Source of the DNA: Rhodococcoides corynebacterioides
Lineage (GTDB): Bacteria; Actinomycetota; Actinomycetes; Mycobacteriales; Mycobacteriaceae
Reading direction: 5' to 3'
NCBI RefSeq assembly: GCF_019834675.1
Contig: NZ_JABUBU010000023.1
Span: forward strand, 1-44,176
DNA length: 44,176 nucleotides
Every line of letters begins with the position of its first letter. The first letter of the stretch is position 1. Made by a program: the position numbers and the translations under genes. Positions 14,793-23,611 of the stretch are shown here, one piece after another. The notes below the pieces were generated by a model. It had not been told where the DNA came from. It made no database searches and saw nothing but the letters and a program-made list of their open reading frames with translations.

Positions 14793-15521
14793 ATGACATC
14801 CGGAATGGCCGGCTTCGACGACCGTCTCAACGAGGTACTCGCCCAGCAAGCCGACAAGAGCGGTGAGTCCGTGGACGCCTACGTGCGACGCGCCGTGGTC
14901 ACGCGACTGGTCAAGGAACTGGCGGACGACGCCGACTCCGACCTCGGCCGCATGCTGCGCACGATGCGGGACGCGCAGGACGCGGCCCCCACCCCCGCGC
15001 CGGCCGAAGAGTCCGCCCCCGACGACGGCATCCCGTTCGACTCCGTCATCCGTGATGCCGCCCGCCTGCAGGCGCTGCGCGACACTGGCCTGCTGGACAC
15101 CCCACCGGATCCGAAATACGACCGACTGGTCGCCATGGCGGCGGACGCGCTCGGGGTTCCCATCGCGGCCGTCTCTCTGGTGGACGACAAGCGCCAATTC
15201 TTCAAGGCCGCAGTCGGTCTCGGCGACAACGACGACCGGATCACCGAGATGCCCGTCGGGCGGTCGGTGTGCCGCTACGCGGTGGAGACGGGCCGGCCTC
15301 TGGTGGTGGAGGACGCCCGCACCGATGAGCTGTTCGCGGACCATCCGGGCGTTCTGGACAAGACCTGGGTGTCGTATCTGGGCATTCCCCTGCTCGACGA
15401 CGGCGGTCATGCGCTGGGCACGCTCTGCGTGTGGGACCAGCAGCCGCGGCAGTGGACCACCGGCCACATCCAGATTCTCAAGGATCTGGCGTGGATCGTT
15501 CGAGAGCAGATCTTCGACTGA
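14793..15521 (+). CDS. Ribbon-helix-helix-like/GAF sensor protein
   Basis: A 242-residue protein. Residues 5-45 (FDDRLNEVLAQQADKSGESVDAY and VRRAVVTRL) look like a CopG/Arc-type ribbon-helix-helix segment. A Pro/Ala-rich linker runs to about residue 82. Residues 85-240 are a GAF domain of the short cyanobacteriochrome-like/stand-alone kind: RLQALRDTGLLDTPPDPKYDRLVAMA, then VSLVDDKRQFFKAAVGL, an SVCRYAV segment and IPLLDDGGHALGTLCVWD. It has no enzymatic output domain. I infer a ligand- or redox-sensing repressor. ATG 14793 has GGAG four bases upstream. It immediately precedes the polysaccharide operon and could be its regulator, but that is conjecture. Confidence 0.7.
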   Translation: MTSGMAGFDDRLNEVLAQQADKSGESVDAYVRRAVVTRLVKELADDADSDLGRMLRTMRDAQDAAPTPAPAEESAPDDGIPFDSVIRDAARLQALRDTGLLDTPPDPKYDRLVAMAADALGVPIAAVSLVDDKRQFFKAAVGLGDNDDRITEMPVGRSVCRYAVETGRPLVVEDARTDELFADHPGVLDKTWVSYLGIPLLDDGGHALGTLCVWDQQPRQWTTGHIQILKDLAWIVREQIFD

Positions 15522-15542
15522 CCGCCGTTCCCGACCGTAAGC

Positions 15543-15561
15543 CGAGCGCCAGCGCTTTTTT
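15543..15561 (+). terminator. Short hairpin with T-run
   Basis: AGCGC-CA-GCGCT followed by a run of seven T residues lies about 20 bases after the RHH-GAF stop. The stem is short, so termination is plausible but not certain. Confidence 0.4.
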
Positions 15562-15681
15562 CTGTCTGTCGGTCCTTTTCTCGTAATGGCCTCGTGACCA
15601 TTCATAAGTGTGTTCCGTCTTTTATGGGATAGGCTACGAATTGCACGAAGGTCATCGTCGAACCCGGACGGAGAACAGCTG

Positions 15682-17163
15682 GTGTCCGACACACTGGAGT
15701 CGCGAGAAACGCTGTCGGACAACGGCTTTCCAGCGGCCGGGCCGGCAGGCCACTCGCTCGCCGATCGGCTGCGAGCCGACCCGGCCTACACCGCACTGTC
15801 GGTGGCCGGGGACGTCGTGGCCGCCGTTCTCGCCATCCTCGTGGCGCGGAACTGGCCCGGCTCGGGCGGCGTCGACTACGGCTGGGTGCCGTGGCTCTTC
15901 GTCCCGCTCCTGCTGCTCCTGCTCGCGTCGCGCTCGATGTACCGGCGAGGGCTGCGGCGCAACTTCCTTGACGAGATCGGGCCAGTGCAGACGTCGGTCG
16001 CCCTGTCCGTTCTGTTGATCCTCGCCCTCCTCATCACCCTCGGCACCGAGTACCGCCCCGGGATCTTCATGGTCCGGGTCTGGATCGCCGCCGCCGTTTT
16101 GGTCGCCCTGGCCCGCTTCCTCCGCACGACGATCCAGCGCTACCTGCGCGTTCGGGGCAAGTCGAAGGCCCCGACGTTGATCGTCGGGGGCGGGCCCGTC
16201 GTGCACCAACTCGCCGCGCGGATGAAGCAGTTCCCCGAATACGGCCTGAACCCTGTCGGCGTCCTGGACAAGGCGCCCGTCCACGATGTCCCGTCGGATG
16301 CGCCGGCGGAGTTCACCGTGCCCTATCTCGGGCTGCCGAGCGACCTCGACGCCGCCGTGAAGGCAACGGGGGCGGAAGAACTCATCGTGGCCTTTGCCGA
16401 CGTTCCGACCGAGCAGTTGGTCAAGATGATCAGGGCGGCGCATCGCAACAAGATGCGAGTCTGGGTGGTTCCCCGCCTCTTCGACACGGTGGGTGTGCGC
16501 ACCCGCGTCGAGCACCTCGGCGGCCTCCCGCTCATGGTTCTCCCGCACGTCGACCCCAAGGGCTGGCAGTTCTTGGTCAAGGGCGCCATGGACCGCACGC
16601 TGGCGGGCCTCGGGGTCCTGGTGCTCTCCCCCGTCTTCCTCACGCTGGCGATCCTGGTCAAGCTCAGCTCGCCGGGCCCGATCTTCTTCTCCCAGGAGCG
16701 TATCGGCCGCGATGGAGTCCCGTTCGGCTGCTTGAAGTTCCGGTCGATGCGGCCGCCCCGTGCGTCCGACGCCGACTTCCAGCTGACCGAGGGGGCCGCC
16801 CCCGGTGGCGTGGAGGGCGTGGATCGACGGACGAAGATCGGCAAGCTCATGCGTCAGACGTCCCTGGACGAGCTGCCTCAGCTGCTCAACGTGCTGCGAG
16901 GCGACATGTCCCTGGTGGGGCCGCGCCCGGAACGACCGGCCTACGTCGACCTGTTCGAGATGCAGATCCGTCGCTACGGCGAGCGACACCGCGTCAAGGC
17001 CGGTGTGACCGGATGGGCACAGGTGCACGGACTGCGCGGACAGACCTCCATCGCCGACCGCGCGGAGTGGGACAACTACTACATCGAGAACTGGTCGCTG
17101 GCACTCGACATCAAGATCCTGTTCCTCACCGTCGCGGCCGTGTTGAAGAAGGCCGAGGACTGA
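15682..17163 (+). CDS. Undecaprenyl-phosphate sugar phosphotransferase (WbaP/PssA type)
   Basis: Starts polysaccharide synthesis by moving a hexose-1-phosphate from a nucleotide sugar to undecaprenyl phosphate. From GTG 15682 (GGAGA seven bases upstream) it has 493 residues; the frame stays open to 15610. Membrane segments lie in the first 120 residues, then a nucleotide-binding-like domain (APTLIVGGGPVVHQLAARM). After one more hydrophobic segment (LAGLGVLVLSPVFLTLAILVKL) comes the catalytic domain: GPIFFSQERIGRDGVPF, KFRSM, QTSLDELPQLLNVLRGDMSLVG and VKAGVTGWAQVHGLRG. First gene of the operon; a weak TAGGCT -10 lies at 15630. Confidence 0.92.
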   Translation: MSDTLESRETLSDNGFPAAGPAGHSLADRLRADPAYTALSVAGDVVAAVLAILVARNWPGSGGVDYGWVPWLFVPLLLLLLASRSMYRRGLRRNFLDEIGPVQTSVALSVLLILALLITLGTEYRPGIFMVRVWIAAAVLVALARFLRTTIQRYLRVRGKSKAPTLIVGGGPVVHQLAARMKQFPEYGLNPVGVLDKAPVHDVPSDAPAEFTVPYLGLPSDLDAAVKATGAEELIVAFADVPTEQLVKMIRAAHRNKMRVWVVPRLFDTVGVRTRVEHLGGLPLMVLPHVDPKGWQFLVKGAMDRTLAGLGVLVLSPVFLTLAILVKLSSPGPIFFSQERIGRDGVPFGCLKFRSMRPPRASDADFQLTEGAAPGGVEGVDRRTKIGKLMRQTSLDELPQLLNVLRGDMSLVGPRPERPAYVDLFEMQIRRYGERHRVKAGVTGWAQVHGLRGQTSIADRAEWDNYYIENWSLALDIKILFLTVAAVLKKAED

Positions 17164-17173
17164 CGGTGATCCG

Positions 17174-18547
17174 GTGATCACCACGGCGATCGCCGTCCTC
17201 GCCGCCCTGGTCGTCGCGATCGCCGCCGTGATCGTGGCCAGAGCGGTGTACTTCCGCCCGCAGCTCGGCGTCCTGCTGCTGGCGGCGTTCGTCCCGCTCA
17301 ACGGCCTCCTGGTGATCCTGCCGCTGCCGGGGTTAGTCTCCGGGTGGAAGGAGGGCCTGCTCCTCTACACCCTGATCTGCGCGTGGCTCCGCCGTCGCCG
17401 CGTTCCGGCCGGCGAGGTGGCCGCCCCGACCATCCTGCTGCCCTGGTGGCCGGCCGCGGCGCTGTTCGTGGCCTTCGGCGTCGCCTCGGCGCTGATCTCG
17501 TTCGGCGTCATCGGATTCGTCGGCATCAAGGTCACGTTCTTCTACCTGCTGCTCGTCGTCGTCCTGTGGCTCGCGCCGTTCGACGCACGCGACCGGGACC
17601 ACCTGGTGAGCGTCCTCATGGGCATGGGCGCGTTCACCTCGCTGGTCGGCATCGCCCAACTGCTCGCGGGACCGGCCTTTCTGGTCTCCCTCGGCTACGA
17701 GTACGGCACCCAGGTCCGCACGTCCGGCGGATTGCTGCGCGTGTTCTCGACGTTCAATCTGCCCTTCCCCTTCGGTCTCTACGTGATGCTCTCGCTGCTC
17801 GTCGGAGGTGCGGTGGCGCTCGCGAATCCGTCTCGACGACGGAACCTGCTGTTCCTGTGCTTCGCCCCGGTCATGGTGGTGGCCATGTCCACCGCGATCG
17901 TGCGCGCGGCCATCCTGGGACTCGCGGTCGGCGCGATCTACATGATCGTCATCCGCTTCCGCGCGCTCGCCGCCCCGGTGATCGCGGTCGCCGTGCTGAT
18001 CGGGGCGATCCTGCCGTTCGTCCCCACGATCACGTCCGTCTTCTTCTCCTCGTCCAGCCTGAACGAACGGTCCGGGCGGTGGAACGAGGTCATCGAGAAG
18101 ATTCGGACCCACCCGTTCGGGGAAGGCCTGGGGTCGAGCGGCGCTGCAGCGGACCGGATCTCGACGGCGCAGGGCACCGTCTTCTCCGGCCTGTCCACGA
18201 ATTACCAACCGGACAACTACTACGTGAAGACGGCGCTCGAGCTGGGCCCGATCGGTCTGTGGGCCGTGATCGCCCTGCTGCTGTCCTCGCTGCTCTGGTG
18301 CACCCGACTGTCCCGGACCCTGCCGGGACAGGACGGCGCACTCACGCTGGGCGTCGGAGCGTCCATCGTGGCGTCGCTCTTCGCGTCCCTGGTGGCGACG
18401 TACTTCGAGATCTTCCCCATCGACGTGTATTTCTGGCTGTTGTTAGGAGTAGTGGGATGCGCCGCAGCACAACACGAATCGTCTACGGGGCGCTCGCCCT
18501 CCGACCGGGCGGCTCCGGCGTCCAGACCTACATTCGCGAGCTCCTGA
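17174..18547 (+). CDS. O-antigen ligase/polymerase-like membrane protein (Wzy-like)
   Basis: A 457-residue multi-span membrane protein with about ten or eleven hydrophobic segments and a large loop before the last ones. That loop (SSLNERSGRWNEVIEKIRTHPFGEGLGSSG, then NYQPDNYYVKTALELGPIGLW) carries the Wzy_C-type pattern in which a conserved Arg, a GxG and an NxY/LE precede the closing helices. By position it would polymerise lipid-linked repeat units outside the membrane. The GTG at 17174 lies ten bases after the transferase. Its last 91 bases overlap the next gene in another frame; the tail (STGRSPSDRAAPASRP) is low-complexity and may be dispensable. Confidence 0.85.
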   Translation: MITTAIAVLAALVVAIAAVIVARAVYFRPQLGVLLLAAFVPLNGLLVILPLPGLVSGWKEGLLLYTLICAWLRRRRVPAGEVAAPTILLPWWPAAALFVAFGVASALISFGVIGFVGIKVTFFYLLLVVVLWLAPFDARDRDHLVSVLMGMGAFTSLVGIAQLLAGPAFLVSLGYEYGTQVRTSGGLLRVFSTFNLPFPFGLYVMLSLLVGGAVALANPSRRRNLLFLCFAPVMVVAMSTAIVRAAILGLAVGAIYMIVIRFRALAAPVIAVAVLIGAILPFVPTITSVFFSSSSLNERSGRWNEVIEKIRTHPFGEGLGSSGAAADRISTAQGTVFSGLSTNYQPDNYYVKTALELGPIGLWAVIALLLSSLLWCTRLSRTLPGQDGALTLGVGASIVASLFASLVATYFEIFPIDVYFWLLLGVVGCAAAQHESSTGRSPSDRAAPASRPTFASS

Positions 18548-19512
18548 ACGAGCTGCCCGGCAAGCTGCCGGACGCCGAGCTCGCGGCGGTGGTGCAGAAG
18601 GATGCCGTCGGCGACCTGCCCGCCGACATCGAGCCGCTGCCGCGGCCGGTGAGCGACGGCGTCGTTCGAGCCGCTCTGGGCGCGTTGCCCGTCGGGGCGC
18701 ACGACATCGTCCACGGTCTCGACGTCGACCTACCGTTCGGCACCCGCGGCGCGACGGTGGCGACAGTGCACGACGTGTCCGTCATCGACATGCCGTCGGC
18801 GTCGTCCCGGCTGCGCGCCGCGGGCGAGCAGCGCCTGGTACGTCGATCCCTGCGCCGAGCGGATCTGCTGATCGCGGTGTCCCAGTTCACCGCCGACCGC
18901 ATCGAGGCGGTGTCCGGCCGTCGCGCCACCGTCGTGGAGCTGGCCCCCGCGGCCTGGGCCACCCCGCCGGCGCCCGCCGCAGTGGAGGCGGTGCGGTCCA
19001 AGTACGGCCTCCCCGAGACCTTCGTGATGCAGGTCGGCACGGTCGAGCCCCGCAAGAACGTCCAGCTCGTGGCCGACGCCGCCGAGCACCTCGGAGTGCC
19101 GTGCCTGCTGGCGGGCGCCGGGTCGACCGGGCCCTCGAAACCGCGATACGCGACGGGCCTGGGGTACGTCGACGTCGAGGACCTGCCCGCCCTCTACGCC
19201 GCGGCGACGGTCACCGCGTACGCGTCTCGGTACGAGGGCTTCGGACTGCCGCCGGTGGAGGCCATGGCCTGCGGAGGGGCCGTCGTCGCCAGCGCGGTCG
19301 GCGCCCTACCCGAGGTCGTCGGCAAGGGCGCGGTGTTGCTCGAGAACGAGCGGCCCAGCGCCTGGGCGGAAGCGATGGGGCCGTTGCTGTTCGACGAGAC
19401 CGCCCGCGCCGACCTCGTGGCCGAGGCGGGGCGGGCGATGGCCGACCTGACGTGGGAGCGGACCGCCGAGCGCACCGTGCAGGCCTACCGCGACGCCGGC
19501 CTGATCGCGTAG
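18457..19512 (+). CDS. GT4-family glycosyltransferase
   Basis: A 351-residue retaining glycosyltransferase of GT-B fold. It has the N-terminal GGSGVQTYIREL loop, the inter-domain VMQVGTVEPRKNVQLV strand that opens the donor domain, and the EX7E motif in EGFGLPPVEAMACGG, where the two glutamates contact the nucleotide sugar. It adds one sugar to the lipid-linked repeat unit on the cytosolic face; sugar identity is unknown. Start: ATG 18457, with AGGAG ten bases upstream, inside the end of the polymerase gene; homology begins there although the frame is open from 17344. Confidence 0.88.
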   Translation: MRRSTTRIVYGALALRPGGSGVQTYIRELLNELPGKLPDAELAAVVQKDAVGDLPADIEPLPRPVSDGVVRAALGALPVGAHDIVHGLDVDLPFGTRGATVATVHDVSVIDMPSASSRLRAAGEQRLVRRSLRRADLLIAVSQFTADRIEAVSGRRATVVELAPAAWATPPAPAAVEAVRSKYGLPETFVMQVGTVEPRKNVQLVADAAEHLGVPCLLAGAGSTGPSKPRYATGLGYVDVEDLPALYAAATVTAYASRYEGFGLPPVEAMACGGAVVASAVGALPEVVGKGAVLLENERPSAWAEAMGPLLFDETARADLVAEAGRAMADLTWERTAERTVQAYRDAGLIA

Positions 19513-19522
19513 GGCGACGGCC

Positions 19523-21013
19523 GTGGACGAGAATCCCGATCAACTGCCACCGGACGTCACCGCCGAGGCGGAGCGCACGTCCCCGGACTACCGCGCGCTC
19601 GCCGCCGACCCGAAGGCCGCGGCGCGCGCCACCGCCGCGGTGCTGGCGTCGCGCGTGATCGTCGCCGGTCTGGGCTGGGCCGGCAGCGTCGTCGTCGCCC
19701 GATCGCTCGGCGCCGAGGAGTGGGGCCAGTTCAGCTTCGTCTTCGCCCTGCTCGGCCTGATGTCGGTGGTGACCGACCTCGGTGTCGGACGTGTGGTGCT
19801 GGCGAAGCTGATCGACGACGATCCCGACGAGATCGCCCGCACCGCATCGTCGTTCCTCGCGTTGCGGACCGTCCTCGGACTCGTCGGGTACGTCCTGGCG
19901 GTGGGATACGTCGTGGCACTCGGCTACCCGGGCGAGGTGATCCTGGCGACCGTGCTCGGTGGCCTGGTGGTGGTGTTCGCGACGCCGTCGCACGCGCTGT
20001 CCGTGCTGTTCCAGGCACGCCACCGCATGCTGCTGGTGGCGGTGGCCGAATCGGCCGGTCAGGTACTCCAACTCGCCCTGACGGTGCTGGCGGCGGTGTT
20101 CGCGCCGACCCTGCTGATCTTCGTCCTCCCCGCGGTGGCCAACGAGGCGTTCCGCGTGATCACCAAGGGACTCGCCGTGCGGAGACGCTCGGTCGGACTG
20201 CGCCCGTCTCGGCACCTCGACGTCCACCGGTGGGGTCCCTATCTGCGCGAGGCGATTCCGCTCGCCATCGGCTTCGCGCTGACGATCGCGATGCTCAAGA
20301 TCGACGTGCTCATGCTCAGTCTGCTGGACACGTTCGACGCCGTCGGGCTCTACTCCATCGGCTACAAGTTCTCCGACATGATGGACACCATCGCCCTCGC
20401 CGCCGTGGCTCCCGTGAGCACCCTGTTGGTGGCCGCGTGGCCGTCGGAACTGCCGACCTTCCGGAAGCGAACTCGCACCGCCGCACTGGCATTCGCGACG
20501 TTCGGCGGTGTGGCGGTGGCCGCGTTCTGGCCGTCGGCGGATCCGCTGATCCGCCTGCTGTACGGCGATCGCTTCGTCCCCGGCGCCGACGCGGCGCGGT
20601 TGCTGGTGCTCGGCGCCGCGGTGATGAGCCTGATCCTGCTCGGCGTGTTCCTGCTGGCGTCGGCGTCGAAGCAACGTCACTACCCGGCCGTCGCCCTCGC
20701 CGGACTGGTCCTCAACGTGGTGCTCAACCTGATCCTCATCCCCCGGTACTCCTACACCGGATCCGCCGTAGCGACGGTGGTGACCTTCGCCGTGACCGTG
20801 GTCGCGCTGTGGGTGGTCATCGGCCGGACGATGCCGGTGTCCGGGTTGTTGCCGGTCGCGTCGATCGGCATCGTCGCCGTCGTCACCGCCGCGGTGGCGG
20901 CGCTCGGGTCCCTGCTCGAATCCGCCGCCCCCGCATGGTGGTTCCCGATCTCGGTAGTGGGCGCTGCCGTGGTCGGCGGCACGGGGTTCCTGCTGCTGCG
21001 GAGGCAGTCGTGA
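19523..21013 (+). CDS. Polysaccharide flippase (Wzx/MurJ-like)
   Basis: A 496-residue MATE/MVF-type transporter with about 12-14 membrane segments. It opens, after a hydrophilic 50-residue leader, with ASRVIVAGLGWAGSVVVARSLGAEEWGQFSFVFA, typical of PST/Wzx flippases (the -GxEEWGxFSF- after TM1). It would move lipid-linked repeat units across the membrane. GTG start at 19523, ten bases after the GT4 gene; its stop overlaps the next GTG by four bases. Confidence 0.88.
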   Translation: MDENPDQLPPDVTAEAERTSPDYRALAADPKAAARATAAVLASRVIVAGLGWAGSVVVARSLGAEEWGQFSFVFALLGLMSVVTDLGVGRVVLAKLIDDDPDEIARTASSFLALRTVLGLVGYVLAVGYVVALGYPGEVILATVLGGLVVVFATPSHALSVLFQARHRMLLVAVAESAGQVLQLALTVLAAVFAPTLLIFVLPAVANEAFRVITKGLAVRRRSVGLRPSRHLDVHRWGPYLREAIPLAIGFALTIAMLKIDVLMLSLLDTFDAVGLYSIGYKFSDMMDTIALAAVAPVSTLLVAAWPSELPTFRKRTRTAALAFATFGGVAVAAFWPSADPLIRLLYGDRFVPGADAARLLVLGAAVMSLILLGVFLLASASKQRHYPAVALAGLVLNVVLNLILIPRYSYTGSAVATVVTFAVTVVALWVVIGRTMPVSGLLPVASIGIVAVVTAAVAALGSLLESAAPAWWFPISVVGAAVVGGTGFLLLRRQS

Positions 21014-22122
21014 GGGCGCCCGTGATCCTGGTGGCTCACACCGCCAACGTCTCGGGGGCGGAGAAGATGCTGCTCGCCGTGCTCGGGGAAGCCCGGCGAG
21101 CCAACCGTCCGGTGACCGTGCTGTGCCCGCCGGGCGCGCTCGCCGACACCTTGCCCGCCGAGGTCCGGCACGTGTCGATCCCCGACCTCGGTCTCGGCGG
21201 CCAGGGCGGTGTCGCGCGCGTCGCCGCCGCCGGACGCATGCTCGCGCGGTGGGCGACCGCCGCGCGCGTCCTCCGGCGCATCGCGCGTCCGGCCACCGAC
21301 GGCACTCGGCCCGTCGTCGTGGTCAATTCGCTCTTCGCCCTGCCCGCGGCGCGGCTGGCCGGCCGGGGCGGCGGGCTGCCCGGCGGGGTGTCCTGGCTGG
21401 TGCACGACGCGGTGCCCGGCGGCCGGCAACGTGCGGTCGCGCGACTCGGACTCCCCGGCATCGACCGCGTGGTGGCCTGCACGGAGGCCGCCGCGGCCCC
21501 CGTCCGCGCGTTGGGCGCCGACGTGCGGGTGGTCCCCTACGGGGTGCGGTGGCCGGTGACGGACTTTCGCGGTGCCCGCCACAATCCCCCGGTCGTCGGG
21601 ATGCTCGCCCTGCTCACGCCGTGGAAGGGACACCGAGTTCTGCTCGACGCCGTCGCCCGGTTGGACGGCGTGATCGTGGAACTGGCCGGTGGCAGCTTCT
21701 CCGGCGATCAGGCGTACGTCGACGAATTGCGCACGCGCGCAGCCCGACCGGACCTGGCCGGCCGCGTCCGCTTCCTCGGCCACGTCGATCCCGACACGGT
21801 GATGGCCGGGTGGGACGTGGTCGTGTCCTCCTCGGTCCTGCCGGAGGCCGGCCCGCTCTCGGTGCTCGAAGCCATGGCGCACGGCCTGCCCGTGGTGGCC
21901 TCCGCTCACGGCGGGCCCACCGAATTCCTCACCGACGGTGCGGGCGTGCTGGTTCCGCCGGGTGACGCCGACGCCCTCGCCCGGGAGATCGCGGCGCTCC
22001 TCGCCGACGACGAACGCCGGGCGACCATCGGCGGACGCGCTCGCGCCGCCGTCGCCGACCGTCACGACGTGGCGACGACACTCCCGCACCTGCTGGACGC
22101 CCTGACGGCGGTGAGCCGATGA
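21010..22122 (+). CDS. GT4-family glycosyltransferase
   Basis: 370 residues from GTG 21010, which overlaps the flippase stop (GTGA). GT-B features: an N-terminal ILVAHTANVSGAEKML loop with the nucleotide-sugar-type GAEKM, a middle VVGMLALLTPWKGHRVLLDAV strand, and the EX7E motif in PEAGPLSVLEAMAHGLPVV. Like many GT4 enzymes it would transfer a sugar to a lipid-linked intermediate in the cytosol. The overlap predicts coupled translation with the flippase. Confidence 0.87.
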   Translation: MRAPVILVAHTANVSGAEKMLLAVLGEARRANRPVTVLCPPGALADTLPAEVRHVSIPDLGLGGQGGVARVAAAGRMLARWATAARVLRRIARPATDGTRPVVVVNSLFALPAARLAGRGGGLPGGVSWLVHDAVPGGRQRAVARLGLPGIDRVVACTEAAAAPVRALGADVRVVPYGVRWPVTDFRGARHNPPVVGMLALLTPWKGHRVLLDAVARLDGVIVELAGGSFSGDQAYVDELRTRAARPDLAGRVRFLGHVDPDTVMAGWDVVVSSSVLPEAGPLSVLEAMAHGLPVVASAHGGPTEFLTDGAGVLVPPGDADALAREIAALLADDERRATIGGRARAAVADRHDVATTLPHLLDALTAVSR

Positions 22123-22336
22123 GGACCGACGGCACGGCTCCCGAAATCGGTCGACTCGGCGGTTTCGCCGACCGTTTCCGACCGGCCACCGACGGCGGGC
22201 CGACGGGGCGGTTCACCTACCGCGAAAGCCCTGTGCCCCTGCGTAGTATCGGCGTTGCACACGTGCGATTCCGTGCGACGCGATGCAGCACCGTTCAGCA
22301 CCGCAGACCAGTGACGGACAACCCCGGGAGATTCGG

Positions 22337-23611
22337 TTGGCGCCCATAGACGATCCCGTTCACCGCGGTGACGTGCCGCCGCCGATCGACTTGGCCGGGC
22401 ACATGAAGGAACTGGGGCGCGCCGTCGTGCCCGCCCTGCTGATCGCACTGCTCGTCGGCGCCGGCGTCTACGGCCTGCGTGCGTTCGCCACCGAGAAGCA
22501 GTACGCCGCCACGGTCACCACCGAGATCGTGCCGTCGGGCGAGGTCATCCCCGGCGACGCGTTCATCGAGCAGCTCCGCGCGCCGTTCATCGGGCTCGCC
22601 GCCGACAACGACGTCCTGGAGCAGGTGGTCTCGCAGACCGACACCGGATGGACCGCAGCGGAACTGGCTTCCCACCTCGAGCTGGCGCCCGGGACGTCGC
22701 CGGCCCTGCTCGACTTCACCGTCACCGCCGACTCCCCCGAGCAGGCACTCGACGTCGCCCGCACCACGGTCACCACCGTGGCGCAGGCGGCCGGCGCCAA
22801 CGCCGCCCGGGACTCGCAGAGCAGCCTCGAGCAGGTCCAGGCCTCCATCGCGGCCGAGGAAGCACGCATCGCCCAGCTCATCCCCGGCGACCCGTCGCGG
22901 ACGGCCGCCGAACAGTCCCTGACGCAGCTGCGGGACCAGGCGACGCAACTGCAGACCACGGGGAGCGGCGACCGCCTGGTGGTGCTCGCCGTGCCGGAAC
23001 CCAGCGACACCCCGGTCTCGCCGTTGCCGGTCTCGGAGGCCTCGGTGGCCGCGATCGCCGCGTTCATCGTGGCGGCGGAACTGATCGTGCTGATCCGCAG
23101 CCGCATCGGGCGCAAGCCCCGCCGCGCCTGGGCGCGCCGCATCGCGCGCAAGTACCGCGCCCGCTTCGATCCCACCGTCCGCGAAGGCCTTCCGCCCGTC
23201 GTCGCCGCGGCCGTCGCCACGGCGGAGCGAGGCAACGGCAGCGGCGCGCGCCACGCCCGGCACGGGTCGTCGCCCACCATTCTCGTTCTCGTCGGCGACG
23301 ACGCCCGCTACCCCGCGCCGATGTCGACGGGCCCGGACGGGCACGCCCGCCACCCCGACGCCCTGGTGGGTGCCGACCTCACGGGTCAGTGGTGGACGTA
23401 CGTCGACGCGAGCAGTGTCGACACCGCCGTGGTGCTCGTCTCGGAGGGCGGGTCGGACCGCAAAGCCGCCGAGGCCGCGCTGCGCCGCCTGTCCGAGTTC
23501 CAGATCCCCACCCACCTGGTGGTCCAACCCGCCGGCAGCGCGAGCCGGCCCGCTCCCGCGTCCGTGCGACGCCCCGACAGACAGGTCGAGGACAATGCCC
23601 AACGATCGTAG
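22337..23611 (+). CDS. Wzz-like chain-length protein with degenerate kinase-like tail
   Basis: 424 residues from a TTG at 22337 that has GGGAG seven bases upstream; an ATG at 22283 without a ribosome site is the alternative. Two membrane segments (about residues 29-48 and 235-253) enclose an extracytoplasmic region with a short coiled coil (SSLEQVQASIAAEEARIAQL), the arrangement of Wzz/CapA co-polymerases that set chain length. The C-terminal 150 residues resemble a BY-kinase remnant (PTILVLVGDD, then VDTAVVLVSEGGSDRKAAEAALRR) but contain no Walker A GKT. The 214 bases before it may hold a promoter (TAGTAT, 22244). Confidence 0.72.
   Translation: MAPIDDPVHRGDVPPPIDLAGHMKELGRAVVPALLIALLVGAGVYGLRAFATEKQYAATVTTEIVPSGEVIPGDAFIEQLRAPFIGLAADNDVLEQVVSQTDTGWTAAELASHLELAPGTSPALLDFTVTADSPEQALDVARTTVTTVAQAAGANAARDSQSSLEQVQASIAAEEARIAQLIPGDPSRTAAEQSLTQLRDQATQLQTTGSGDRLVVLAVPEPSDTPVSPLPVSEASVAAIAAFIVAAELIVLIRSRIGRKPRRAWARRIARKYRARFDPTVREGLPPVVAAAVATAERGNGSGARHARHGSSPTILVLVGDDARYPAPMSTGPDGHARHPDALVGADLTGQWWTYVDASSVDTAVVLVSEGGSDRKAAEAALRRLSEFQIPTHLVVQPAGSASRPAPASVRRPDRQVEDNAQRS

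Noticed and set aside
15610..15681. Upstream GTG start for the sugar phosphotransferase (MFRLLWDRLRIARR)
   Set aside because: It has no ribosome site and overlaps the likely -10; GTG 15682 has GGAGA at a good distance.
22119..22349. 76-codon frame starting in an ATGA overlap with the GT4 stop
   Set aside because: No recognisable motif, its composition is like non-coding GC-rich sequence, and it runs into the start of the Wzz-like gene. The overlap start is easily met by chance.
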